A stretch of DNA of 5,453 nucleotides from assembly GCA_030667035.1 (NCBI GenBank), contig DAOUWQ010000137.1, forward strand, positions 1 through 5,453, written 5' to 3'. This document shows, piece after piece, positions 1-5,408 of this stretch. The position numbers and the translations under genes were made by a program. Position 1 is the stretch's first letter. The number at the start of each line of letters is the position of its first letter. Source of the stretch: Candidatus Heimdallarchaeota archaeon. Its GTDB lineage: Archaea; Asgardarchaeota; Heimdallarchaeia; JABLTI01. The notes below the pieces were generated by a model that was given only the letters and a program-made list of their open reading frames with translations, did not search any database and was not told the DNA's origin.

Positions 1-56
1 AGAGTTAGTTGAAGACCTGTAGTTGTCTTTCGAACTTCGATACCATCATATTCCAT
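1..56 (-). CDS. Probable start of an unidentified protein, cut by the window edge
   Basis: On the minus strand an ATG at 56-54 opens a frame that runs to the window edge without a stop; the 18 visible residues begin MEYDGIEVRKTTTGLQL. I do not recognise the family. Its support is the arrangement around it. A GGTGA ribosome-binding-like sequence lies at 65-61, four bases before the ATG. A TATA-like element lies at 110-105, and the terminator of the por operon sits further upstream. The frame is also open backward to the porB stop codon, but that stretch reads through T-runs and has no ATG, so the ATG at 56 is the best start. With so few codons visible, chance cannot be excluded. Confidence 0.4.
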   Translation of the reverse strand, partial: MEYDGIEVRKTTTGLQLT

Positions 57-104
57 ATTATCACCAGAATTGTAAATGACAAAATGTGAATAGTTACTCT
101 TAGA

Positions 105-110
105 ATTATA
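105..110 (-). promoter_or_regulatory. Candidate TATA box for the gene leaving at the left edge
   Basis: Minus-strand TATAAT at 110-105, preceded by TTTTAAAC. An archaeal transcript starting about 25 bases downstream would begin near position 82. That leaves a leader of roughly 26 bases containing the GGTGA ribosome-binding-like site at 65-61 and then the ATG at 56. This is position-based inference in an AT-rich region where such hexamers are common. Confidence 0.3.
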
Positions 111-133
111 GTTTAAAAGAAATACTCTCGCAG

Positions 134-161
134 AAAAAAACAAAAAAAACAACAAAAAAAA
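134..161 (-). terminator. T-run transcription terminator behind porB
   Basis: Read on the minus strand, this stretch contains runs of 8, 8 and 7 T residues (161-154, 149-142, 140-134) separated only by G or GTTG. It begins 21 bases after the porB stop codon and has no evident stem-loop. Closely spaced oligo-T runs without a hairpin are the usual intrinsic termination signal for archaeal RNA polymerase. The position marks the end of the porGDAB transcript. Confidence 0.75.
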
Positions 162-182
162 TGATGGAAGAAGAGATGTGGT

Positions 183-1130
183 TTAAACACCACATTTTTC
201 TTTAATTTCTTCCCATCGTTCGTCGATACCGTCTTGGAATTGTTTTATCAAATCTGATCTCAATTCTGGCTTATAAAGATGTCTAAAACGTCCTTGTGTT
301 TTTAATAAGGCATCAATTGGCTTTTTCTTACTTTCATCCTTAGCAATTCGAAGACTTGGCCGATCCATGGTGTATTCCCCTTTTACTACTCTGTAAAGAG
401 GATGCATACATGTTTCAACAGCTAAACGAGTAGCTTCTATTGAGAATTTTGGATCGAATCGTTGTCCACGAGTGCAGGAAGCATCTACATGAATAAAAGC
501 AGGGCCTTCAACGTCTAAACCTTGACGGACTTTTTCAATGAGATCTTTTGGTTCTGCAGGTACAGCAGTTGCAACAAATTCAATCCTGTGAGCGACAACG
601 ATATCAGCTAAAGGTTTTTTGAATTGAGCTTTTCCTGGAATAACGGAGCCAGCAGGAGAGGTTGTTGTATTTGCAGTGAATGGAGTTCCACTAGATCTTT
701 GAATTCCAGTGTTCATATATGCCCCATTATCGTAACAAATGTACAGAAAATCGTGACCTCTTTCGAGTGCACCTGATAATGATTGAATACCAATATCGAA
801 TGTACCTCCATCACCACCAAAGGCTATAATATCAATATGTTCATCTTTGATCATTCCTTTGCGGCGCATGGTTTTAAACGCAGCTTCAACTCCACTAGCA
901 ACTGCTGACACATTTTCAAATGCCACATGGAGCCATGGAACCTTCCAAGCTGAAAATGGGTATATAGTACTTGCAACTTCTAAACAACCTGTGGCATTGC
1001 ATACAACTGTTGGTTTATTGAATGCCATTGTTACTTGACGAGCCATCGAACCAGCCGCACAGCCAGCACATAATCGATGACCACCTGAAAACATAACTTC
1101 TTTTTTTGCATAATCTTTGAGTGTTGCCAT
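183..1130 (-). CDS. porB: Pyruvate:ferredoxin oxidoreductase, beta subunit (ThDP-binding)
   Basis: This is the thiamine-diphosphate subunit of the 2-oxoacid:ferredoxin oxidoreductase, which with PorA decarboxylates pyruvate and passes electrons to its own [4Fe-4S] cluster. The ThDP/Mg motif is complete: GDG at residues 106-108 and N135 after a 26-residue gap, followed by the NGAYMNTGIQRSSGTP segment typical of the family. The four cysteines expected to bind the proximal cluster are present: C21 and C24 (CAGC), C49, and C219 (DASC). The 315-residue length is normal for the family. I chose the ATG at 1130 over an in-frame ATG at 1160, because AGGAGG lies seven bases before it and the longer version would begin inside porA. 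It is the last gene of the operon and is followed by a T-run terminator. A 2-oxoisovalerate or other 2-oxoacid enzyme is possible, since substrate cannot be read confidently from sequence. Confidence 0.96.
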   Translation of the reverse strand: MATLKDYAKKEVMFSGGHRLCAGCAAGSMARQVTMAFNKPTVVCNATGCLEVASTIYPFSAWKVPWLHVAFENVSAVASGVEAAFKTMRRKGMIKDEHIDIIAFGGDGGTFDIGIQSLSGALERGHDFLYICYDNGAYMNTGIQRSSGTPFTANTTTSPAGSVIPGKAQFKKPLADIVVAHRIEFVATAVPAEPKDLIEKVRQGLDVEGPAFIHVDASCTRGQRFDPKFSIEATRLAVETCMHPLYRVVKGEYTMDRPSLRIAKDESKKKPIDALLKTQGRFRHLYKPELRSDLIKQFQDGIDERWEEIKEKCGV

Positions 1131-1137
1131 TTTCTTT

Positions 1138-1143
1138 CCTCCT
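1138..1143 (-). promoter_or_regulatory. Ribosome binding site of porB, overlapping the porA stop
   Basis: Minus-strand AGGAGG at 1143-1138, seven bases before the ATG at 1130. It overlaps the porA stop codon (TAG at 1144-1142), giving TAGGAGG. The position fixes the porB start at 1130. It also suggests that ribosomes finishing porA can re-initiate on porB. Confidence 0.85.
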
Positions 1144-2317
1144 ATACGCGTACACCCCACCAGAAATATGGGAGATTCTTTCCTTCCATAAAGGATTTCT
1201 TAGATCGGTCATACATTTCACTCCATTCTTTAACTAAACAATCACGTCCTCCTAATCCATAGCAGTATTCTGCAATACACGGGGTTTGTTTAGAATCGAA
1301 TAAAGTTGATTTTACATCTTGTCCAAGTATTCCACCGGGGCTACCGAAGGAATGCGCTCGTTCAACACTGATTACACCCTTAAGATTTTTTGTTAGCTGG
1401 GAAAATTCTTTTCCGAACCAAGGACGATAAACTCGAATTTTGATAAGACCGACTTTCTCACCTTTTGCTCGTAACTCATCCACAGCAGTTCTTGCATTCC
1501 CTGCACCGCTTCCCATTGTAACGAAAGCGTAATCTGCATCTTCGATCATATAACCTTCAACAGGATGATATTCACGACCTTTTAGCTCTTTCCATTCTTT
1601 GTAAGTATCAATAATTACTTGTTTTGCTCGTTGTTGAGCATCTCTTACTTGAGCTCGGGCTTCCATGTAATAATCCTGCAAATGAAGTAAACCAACACTA
1701 ACTGGATTGTCTGGATCTAAACGCAGTGCAGCTTTTCTTTCACCACCTAAGAATTCAAAAACAAATTCGCGATCGGTGGGTTCTATCCCTTCAATCGCAT
1801 GGGAAAGAATGAATCCATCTATACCAACAGCAACTGGTAAAAGAACATCGGAATGTTCTCCAATTTTGAAAGCCATGATAGTACTATCATATGCTTCTTG
1901 ATTTGTCTCTGCAAAAATACTTATCCAACCACTGTCTCTAAATAGAAGCTGGTCTGTTTGTTCACCGTGAATATTAATAGGTCCTGAGATAGCACGATTT
2001 GCAACAGCCATAACAATTGGTGTTCGTGAAGAGGAGGCAATTTGTAAAATCTCAAACATTAACATTATTCCAGCACTAGCTGAAGATGTGAATACTCTAC
2101 CACCAGCAGTACTTGCTCCGATACAAGCAGACATGGCTGAATGTTCAGATTCTACACATACAAATTCGGTGTCAACTTCTCCATCTGCTACAAAGTCTGA
2201 AAATCGTTCGACAATGATAGTTTGTGGCGTAATTGGATATGCTGCAACAACATCTGGATTGACAATTTTTGCTGCTTGAGCAATAGCGTCGTCACCAGTA
2301 ACTGCAATACGACTCAT
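1142..2317 (-). CDS. porA: Pyruvate:ferredoxin oxidoreductase, alpha subunit
   Basis: This 391-residue subunit pairs with PorB to form the active site that oxidises pyruvate (or another 2-oxoacid) with CoA. It contains the pyrimidine-side ThDP domain with the signature YPITPQT at residues 27-33. T30 in this motif and R108 (in NRAISGPINIHGE) match the threonine and arginine that hold the substrate carboxylate in known pyruvate:ferredoxin oxidoreductases. The acidic VESEH segment at 55-59 carries the glutamate expected to activate the cofactor. RDSGWI at 127-132 is also a family hallmark. A second transketolase-C-like domain follows, with GSGAGNARTAVDELR and RVYRPW, and the protein ends in FWWGVRV. 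The length is normal. The start overlaps the porD stop as ATGA, with GGAGG seven bases upstream (2329-2325). The gene is intact. Confidence 0.96.
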   Translation of the reverse strand: MSRIAVTGDDAIAQAAKIVNPDVVAAYPITPQTIIVERFSDFVADGEVDTEFVCVESEHSAMSACIGASTAGGRVFTSSASAGIMLMFEILQIASSSRTPIVMAVANRAISGPINIHGEQTDQLLFRDSGWISIFAETNQEAYDSTIMAFKIGEHSDVLLPVAVGIDGFILSHAIEGIEPTDREFVFEFLGGERKAALRLDPDNPVSVGLLHLQDYYMEARAQVRDAQQRAKQVIIDTYKEWKELKGREYHPVEGYMIEDADYAFVTMGSGAGNARTAVDELRAKGEKVGLIKIRVYRPWFGKEFSQLTKNLKGVISVERAHSFGSPGGILGQDVKSTLFDSKQTPCIAEYCYGLGGRDCLVKEWSEMYDRSKKSFMEGKNLPYFWWGVRV

Positions 2318-2667
2318 TTCAAGTCCTCCATTACAATTGCTTTATTTCCCTTCTTTCCAGGGCATTCATGTGCACAAACTTCACATCCTTTACAATAGAA
2401 ATAATCGAATTCAGGATGTGCTTTGCCATCAGCATCTTCTACCATCGTGATAGCATTATCTGGGCAGTAGAAGTAGCATTTGTAACAGCTAATACAATTC
2501 TCAACGATCAAATGAGGTTGTTTATTAGCCCAATCTCCAGTTCGAAAGAATTTCGCTGATCCTGCTGGTGTACTTCCAGCCATGGGTAGTTTCTTATAAC
2601 CCCACTTTTCAGCAACCCATTTTTTAAAATCTTCATCATTAATATCGGTGGGTAAAACGTCTTGCAT
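2314..2667 (-). CDS. porD: Pyruvate:ferredoxin oxidoreductase, delta subunit (2x[4Fe-4S] ferredoxin)
   Basis: This small iron-sulfur subunit relays electrons from the PorB cluster towards external ferredoxin. It has two CxxCxxCxxxCP motifs: C58, C61, C64, C68 and C92, C95, C98, C102, each set enough for [4Fe-4S] binding with the usual crossed ligation. The N-terminal part carries the PorD-type lead-in, with FFRTGDW at 40-46, which distinguishes it from a free ferredoxin. At 117 residues it is slightly longer than many PorD proteins. After the second CP there are about four extra residues (GKKGNKAI) compared with the first motif (DNAI). Its ATG overlaps the porG stop by one base (TAATG), with GGAGG ten bases upstream at 2682-2678. 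Its own stop overlaps the porA start. Confidence 0.95.
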   Translation of the reverse strand: MQDVLPTDINDEDFKKWVAEKWGYKKLPMAGSTPAGSAKFFRTGDWANKQPHLIVENCISCYKCYFYCPDNAITMVEDADGKAHPEFDYFYCKGCEVCAHECPGKKGNKAIVMEDLK

Positions 2668-3233
2668 TATTTTTTAACCTCCGTATAAGAGCGATTAATA
2701 GCTCTGATGTTCTTCTCTGCAATAGCTCCTTTCCCTTTGAAACGAGTTTGAATTGCTTTTTCAAGCATTTTTAGCTCAATAATCGCGTTTTCTGTTATTT
2801 TACATAAAGCTCCCAAAATTGCTGTATTTGTCACAGAGAGTCCTATCTCTTCTTTAGCAATCAGTGATGCATTAACAGTGTAAATTTTGGCATCAGGGCG
2901 TTTTTCTTTTATGTTTCTTACAGTATCTTTATTCGGATCATCAGTATTAATTAGAATAATACCACCTTCTTGCAGTCCTTTAGTAACATCAATTTGACTG
3001 AGAAGAGATGGATCCTGAACAACGACTATATCAGGTTCGTACACTTCCGTTTTCACATAGAATTTCTCATCCGAAATTCGAGCAAAAGCTGCAATGGGAG
3101 CTCCAGAACGCTCTGGTCCGAATGTTGGAAACGCGTGTACAAATTTGTCTTCAAGTAGTGCGGCTTCAGCAATTAAATAACTACTAGTCATTACACCTTG
3201 TCCGCCCCTACCATGTAATCTTATATCAATCAT
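2667..3233 (-). CDS. porG: Pyruvate:ferredoxin oxidoreductase, gamma subunit
   Basis: This is the gamma subunit of the complex (POR-type domain), needed for assembly and CoA-dependent catalysis. The first residues read MIDIRLHGRGGQGV, where HGRGGQG is the family signature. FPTFGPERSGAP follows at about residues 35-46 and SVTNTAILGAL in the C-terminal half; both are typical. It has 188 residues, a normal length. I chose the ATG at 3233 because family members usually begin just before this strand. An in-frame TTG at 3245 would add four residues (MTTK). That TTG is less likely by alignment, although an AGGGG sequence lies 11 bases before it, while the ATG has no close Shine-Dalgarno. It is the first gene of the operon, probably with a short leader. 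Confidence 0.93.
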   Translation of the reverse strand: MIDIRLHGRGGQGVMTSSYLIAEAALLEDKFVHAFPTFGPERSGAPIAAFARISDEKFYVKTEVYEPDIVVVQDPSLLSQIDVTKGLQEGGIILINTDDPNKDTVRNIKEKRPDAKIYTVNASLIAKEEIGLSVTNTAILGALCKITENAIIELKMLEKAIQTRFKGKGAIAEKNIRAINRSYTEVKK

Positions 3234-3255
3234 TTTTGTTGTCAAAACAAGTACA

Positions 3256-3266
3256 ACCCCTAGTTA
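3256..3266 (-). repeat. AACTAGGGGT motif, copy next to porG
   Basis: Minus-strand TAACTAGGGGT at 3266-3256. It shares ten consecutive bases (AACTAGGGGT) with the copy at 3487-3496 before the divergent GTPase gene. It also resembles CAACTAGGAG at 3290-3281, exactly 24 bases upstream on the same strand. It lies between the candidate TATA box and the predicted transcription start, a position where a repressor could act. Its function is inferred only. Confidence 0.45.
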
Positions 3267-3268
3267 TG

Positions 3269-3277
3269 AAATAAATA
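3269..3277 (-). promoter_or_regulatory. Candidate TATA box of the porGDAB operon
   Basis: Minus-strand TATTTATTT at 3277-3269, preceded by a purine-rich, BRE-like AGGAGATG at 3285-3278. Transcription about 25 bases downstream would begin near 3249. That would give a leader of roughly 16 bases before the porG ATG at 3233, in keeping with the lack of a strong ribosome binding site there. Other AT-rich stretches further upstream (3321-3353) could also serve. Confidence 0.4.
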
Positions 3278-3280
3278 CAT

Positions 3281-3290
3281 CTCCTAGTTG
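3281..3290 (-). repeat. AACTAGGAG motif, upstream copy before porG
   Basis: Minus-strand CAACTAGGAG at 3290-3281, one base different from the CAACTAGGGG before the GTPase gene. It overlaps the purine-rich stretch in front of the candidate por TATA box. With the copy at 3266-3256 it flanks that TATA box as a direct repeat with a 24-base period. Confidence 0.4.
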
Positions 3291-3465
3291 TTTAGGGCAA
3301 TTAACATGATTACAAGAAAGATTTTTATTCTTATTTATTAACAATATTAAACAATTGAAGGATGGTAGTTTTTTTATCCAAATAGTAATTTCCATAGAGT
3401 TAATAACAAGTTCTTAGAGGATATGAATTGTCAAGAGAAAAATAGTTCTTTATTACACTAAAAAG

Positions 3466-3472
3466 AATATAA
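3466..3472 (+). promoter_or_regulatory. Candidate TATA box of the small GTPase gene
   Basis: Plus-strand AATATAA at 3466-3472, preceded by the purine-rich AAAAAG at 3460-3465, which could act as a BRE. A start about 25 bases downstream would fall near 3495. This leaves a leader of only about ten bases before the ATG at 3506, so the transcript may be almost leaderless. Confidence 0.45.
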
Positions 3473-3485
3473 GTTCAAAGACGAC

Positions 3486-3496
3486 CAACTAGGGGT
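3486..3496 (+). repeat. AACTAGGGGT motif, copy next to the GTPase gene
   Basis: Plus-strand CAACTAGGGGT, ending nine bases before the GTPase start codon. It is the inverted counterpart of the minus-strand copy before porG. It lies near the predicted transcription start. The AGGGG part could also serve as a weak ribosome binding site (one G-U wobble) ten bases before the ATG, so the match may be partly translational in origin. Confidence 0.45.
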
Positions 3497-3505
3497 ACAC
3501 AATCA

Positions 3506-4027
3506 ATGCGGGATAAGTATGTTCTGAAAATATGCTCATCAGGGTCGTATCAAGTGGGAAAAACCTCTCTTATTAGACGTTACGCCGAGGGAACTTTTAC
3601 TTCAAATTATATGCCGACGATTGGAGTAGATATTACATCAAAGCTGATTACTGTAAATAATCAGCAAGTGAAATTAATTTTACATGATACTGCAGGGCAG
3701 GAAGTTTTTGGTAGACTTCGTAGATTCTATTATGAAGGTTCTGTTGGATGCTTGGTCATTTATGATATCACAAGACGTGATACATTCGACTCTGTAAAGC
3801 ACTGGGTAGCTGATTATCGAAGCGTTCGGGGTGAGGATAAGCCTGTAGTCATTATTGGTAATAAAATTGATTTGGAGGAACAGAGAACGATTTCAACAAA
3901 GGAAGGACAAGCCTTAGCGGACTCAATCGGGATTCCATTTTACGAATGCTCTGCAAAATTAGGAGGAGAATTAATTTCCCAAATATATACGGACTTAATT
4001 ACAAATAATTTCGATTTATTTAAATGA
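3506..4027 (+). CDS. Rab/Ras-like small GTPase
   Basis: This 173-residue single-domain GTPase binds and hydrolyses GTP as a molecular switch; its partners cannot be read from the sequence. All five G motifs are present: P-loop GSYQVGKT (13-20), switch I threonine T38 in PTIG, DTAGQE (61-66), NKID (119-122) and ECSAK (147-151). The IGVD segment after switch I and the FYYEG...YDIT stretch (74-89) are Rab-like. The catalytic glutamine Q65 is kept. In the P-loop, Y15 and Q16 stand at the positions of Ras G12 and G13, which is unusual. The C-terminus ends NNFDLFK with no cysteine, so there is no prenylation site and the protein is probably soluble or recruited by partners. The gene is divergent from the por operon and convergent with the scpB-like gene. 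Such GTPases in an archaeal setting are characteristic of Asgard archaea. Confidence 0.93.
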   Translation: MRDKYVLKICSSGSYQVGKTSLIRRYAEGTFTSNYMPTIGVDITSKLITVNNQQVKLILHDTAGQEVFGRLRRFYYEGSVGCLVIYDITRRDTFDSVKHWVADYRSVRGEDKPVVIIGNKIDLEEQRTISTKEGQALADSIGIPFYECSAKLGGELISQIYTDLITNNFDLFK

Positions 4028-4040
4028 TTTCCTTTAAAGT

Positions 4041-5384
4041 TTACTCTTCTTCATGCATTTCTGTATGATTACTGGGTTGCAGCTCTTTTATTGTTTTATC
4101 CTGGTCTGAATCTTCTGGATATGAAATGGTTTCTGATTTTTCAAGAATATTCTTCGGTTCTTCATCAAACCCTGTTTTGTCGTAAACGCTTCCTTGTGTA
4201 GGTTGATGTTCAGTTTCTTCATTAAGATTGACCATTAATTTGTCATCATGAAAATCTGATTCACTTTCTTCTAAATTTCCTATCTCTCCATCAGTAGAAG
4301 CGGTCGTTGCAATTACTGAAACATCATTTTTATCTTCTAGACTTTGTTCTCCCTCTTTTAGATCTACAGTTCTCTCTTTATCAAGAGTAGTACTGGATGA
4401 ATCTTCTTGCTTTATTCCTGAATTCTTCTGATCTAAGCTTTCTTCTTTGCTCAAATCATCTGGTTCTTCTGGTTCCTCTTCTTCGATATCCCCCATCAAT
4501 CGCTTCAAACGCCAGAGCATCTGTAATTTTAGTCGTCGACTTTCATTATCAAATCCAAATGCTCTCGCGAATTTCGGTGTGGAAGTGTAAATCAACGACC
4601 GCGCTCGTTTCTCACTGATGACAAATCCGTTTTCTTCTAATTTCTGACAAATTTCAGTTACTTTGATTGGTCCTATACCTGTAACCATTTTCTTTACCAA
4701 TGCAAGTGATATTGGTTGGCGGTACGCAATCTCTGTTAGAACGATTCTTTCTGAAGTTGACAAAAATAAATCTGGCACAAGTGGTTGAAAGAACTCATGG
4801 AAAATTGGGTTTAATTCTAAAACCCATCGATCTTTTGATATTTCCTTAATTATTAGTGGTGAATTACGTTTTTTCTTCCTGCTTAACCGTCGAGTAGCTC
4901 TTTTGATTGTTGGTGAGTCTTCATCAAAATTGTCAATGATTTCAGAGATATGTATTGGTCTACCAATAGCAAATAGTGCTCCTTCGATTCTTTCCTCCAA
5001 TGAAGCTGGTGGAAGATCTTTTTGGATTGAAGGAATAATTTCTGACACTGAGGATGGCGTACTAGAATGTCTAGTTATAATTTGTGGAGAAATAAAAGAG
5101 GAAAATGAATCATTTTGATCAACTAAACTTTCAATAATTGGTAACATTGTTTGTTGATCTATTGTATCTTCTTCTAAGAGCGATTCTGAAAGAATTTTTG
5201 TGTATTGTCCGAATTTCTCATCAAATGGAGTTTCCTTTACTTCAAAAATTGTTGTCATAGAATCTACTGTTTCTTCTGAAATTATTTCTGAAGATTTGAT
5301 TTCGCTTGAACCTCTCTCTTCTTCTTTCTCCTCAATTTTCTTCTCAGGAGTTTCCTTCTTCTTGCGACGAAACAGACGAAACAT
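4041..5384 (-). CDS. scpB: ScpB-like chromosome segregation/condensation protein with charged extensions
   Basis: The core at about residues 129-285 matches ScpB, the double winged-helix (kite) subunit that works with ScpA and SMC in chromosome compaction. The first winged helix starts with LEERIEGALFAIGRPIHISE (129-148). The second contains LSTSERIVLTEIAYRQPIS (208-226), then a helix with GIGPIKVTEICQKLEENGFV and a YTSTPKFARAFGF wing, all as in the family. At 447 residues it is about twice the usual ScpB length. The excess is a 128-residue N-terminal arm beginning with the basic MFRLFRRKKK, and an acidic, Ser/Glu/Asp-rich, low-complexity tail from about 299 to 447, likely disordered. The ATG at 5384 has GAGGT six bases upstream. 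It is probably co-transcribed with the gene ending at 5409. SMC and ScpA are not in the window, so the complex is inferred. Confidence 0.82.
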   Translation of the reverse strand: MFRLFRRKKKETPEKKIEEKEEERGSSEIKSSEIISEETVDSMTTIFEVKETPFDEKFGQYTKILSESLLEEDTIDQQTMLPIIESLVDQNDSFSSFISPQIITRHSSTPSSVSEIIPSIQKDLPPASLEERIEGALFAIGRPIHISEIIDNFDEDSPTIKRATRRLSRKKKRNSPLIIKEISKDRWVLELNPIFHEFFQPLVPDLFLSTSERIVLTEIAYRQPISLALVKKMVTGIGPIKVTEICQKLEENGFVISEKRARSLIYTSTPKFARAFGFDNESRRLKLQMLWRLKRLMGDIEEEEPEEPDDLSKEESLDQKNSGIKQEDSSSTTLDKERTVDLKEGEQSLEDKNDVSVIATTASTDGEIGNLEESESDFHDDKLMVNLNEETEHQPTQGSVYDKTGFDEEPKNILEKSETISYPEDSDQDKTIKELQPSNHTEMHEEE

Positions 5385-5390
5385 AACATT

Positions 5391-5395
5391 ACCTC
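5391..5395 (-). promoter_or_regulatory. Ribosome binding site of the scpB-like gene
   Basis: Minus-strand GAGGT at 5395-5391, six bases before the ATG at 5384. Another ATG at 5389-5387 is closer to this site but lies in a different frame. The spacing favours the start at 5384 and so the basic MFRLFRRKKK N-terminus. Confidence 0.7.
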
Positions 5396-5408
5396 AAAAT
5401 TCTTATTT

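Noticed and set aside
1..22. Plus-strand frame ending in ELVEDL and a TAG stop, as the end of a convergent gene
   Set aside because: Only six codons are visible and nothing else supports it. The minus-strand frame with a promoter-like and ribosome-binding-like context is preferred, but not proven.
160..182. ATGATGG resembling a C box of a C/D guide RNA
   Set aside because: No matching D box (CTGA) or second box pair was seen at suitable spacing.
1130..1160. Longer porB starting at the ATG at 1160
   Set aside because: It would start within porA and has no ribosome binding site. AGGAGG at 1143-1138 and the family alignment support the ATG at 1130.
3360..3379. Possible GGAT/ATCC stem with a T-run between 3360 and 3379
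   Set aside because: Only four base pairs with a long loop. The T-run is not behind any gene on that strand, so it is unlikely to be a terminator or a structured RNA.
3423..3461. Twelve-codon reading frame with an AGAGGA before it, in the divergent spacer
   Set aside because: It lies upstream of the predicted GTPase transcription start and is short enough to be chance. Nothing supports its translation.
4028..4040. Terminator between the convergent GTPase and scpB-like genes
   Set aside because: The 13-base gap holds no long T-run on either strand. Termination probably occurs within the opposing gene, and no site can be assigned.
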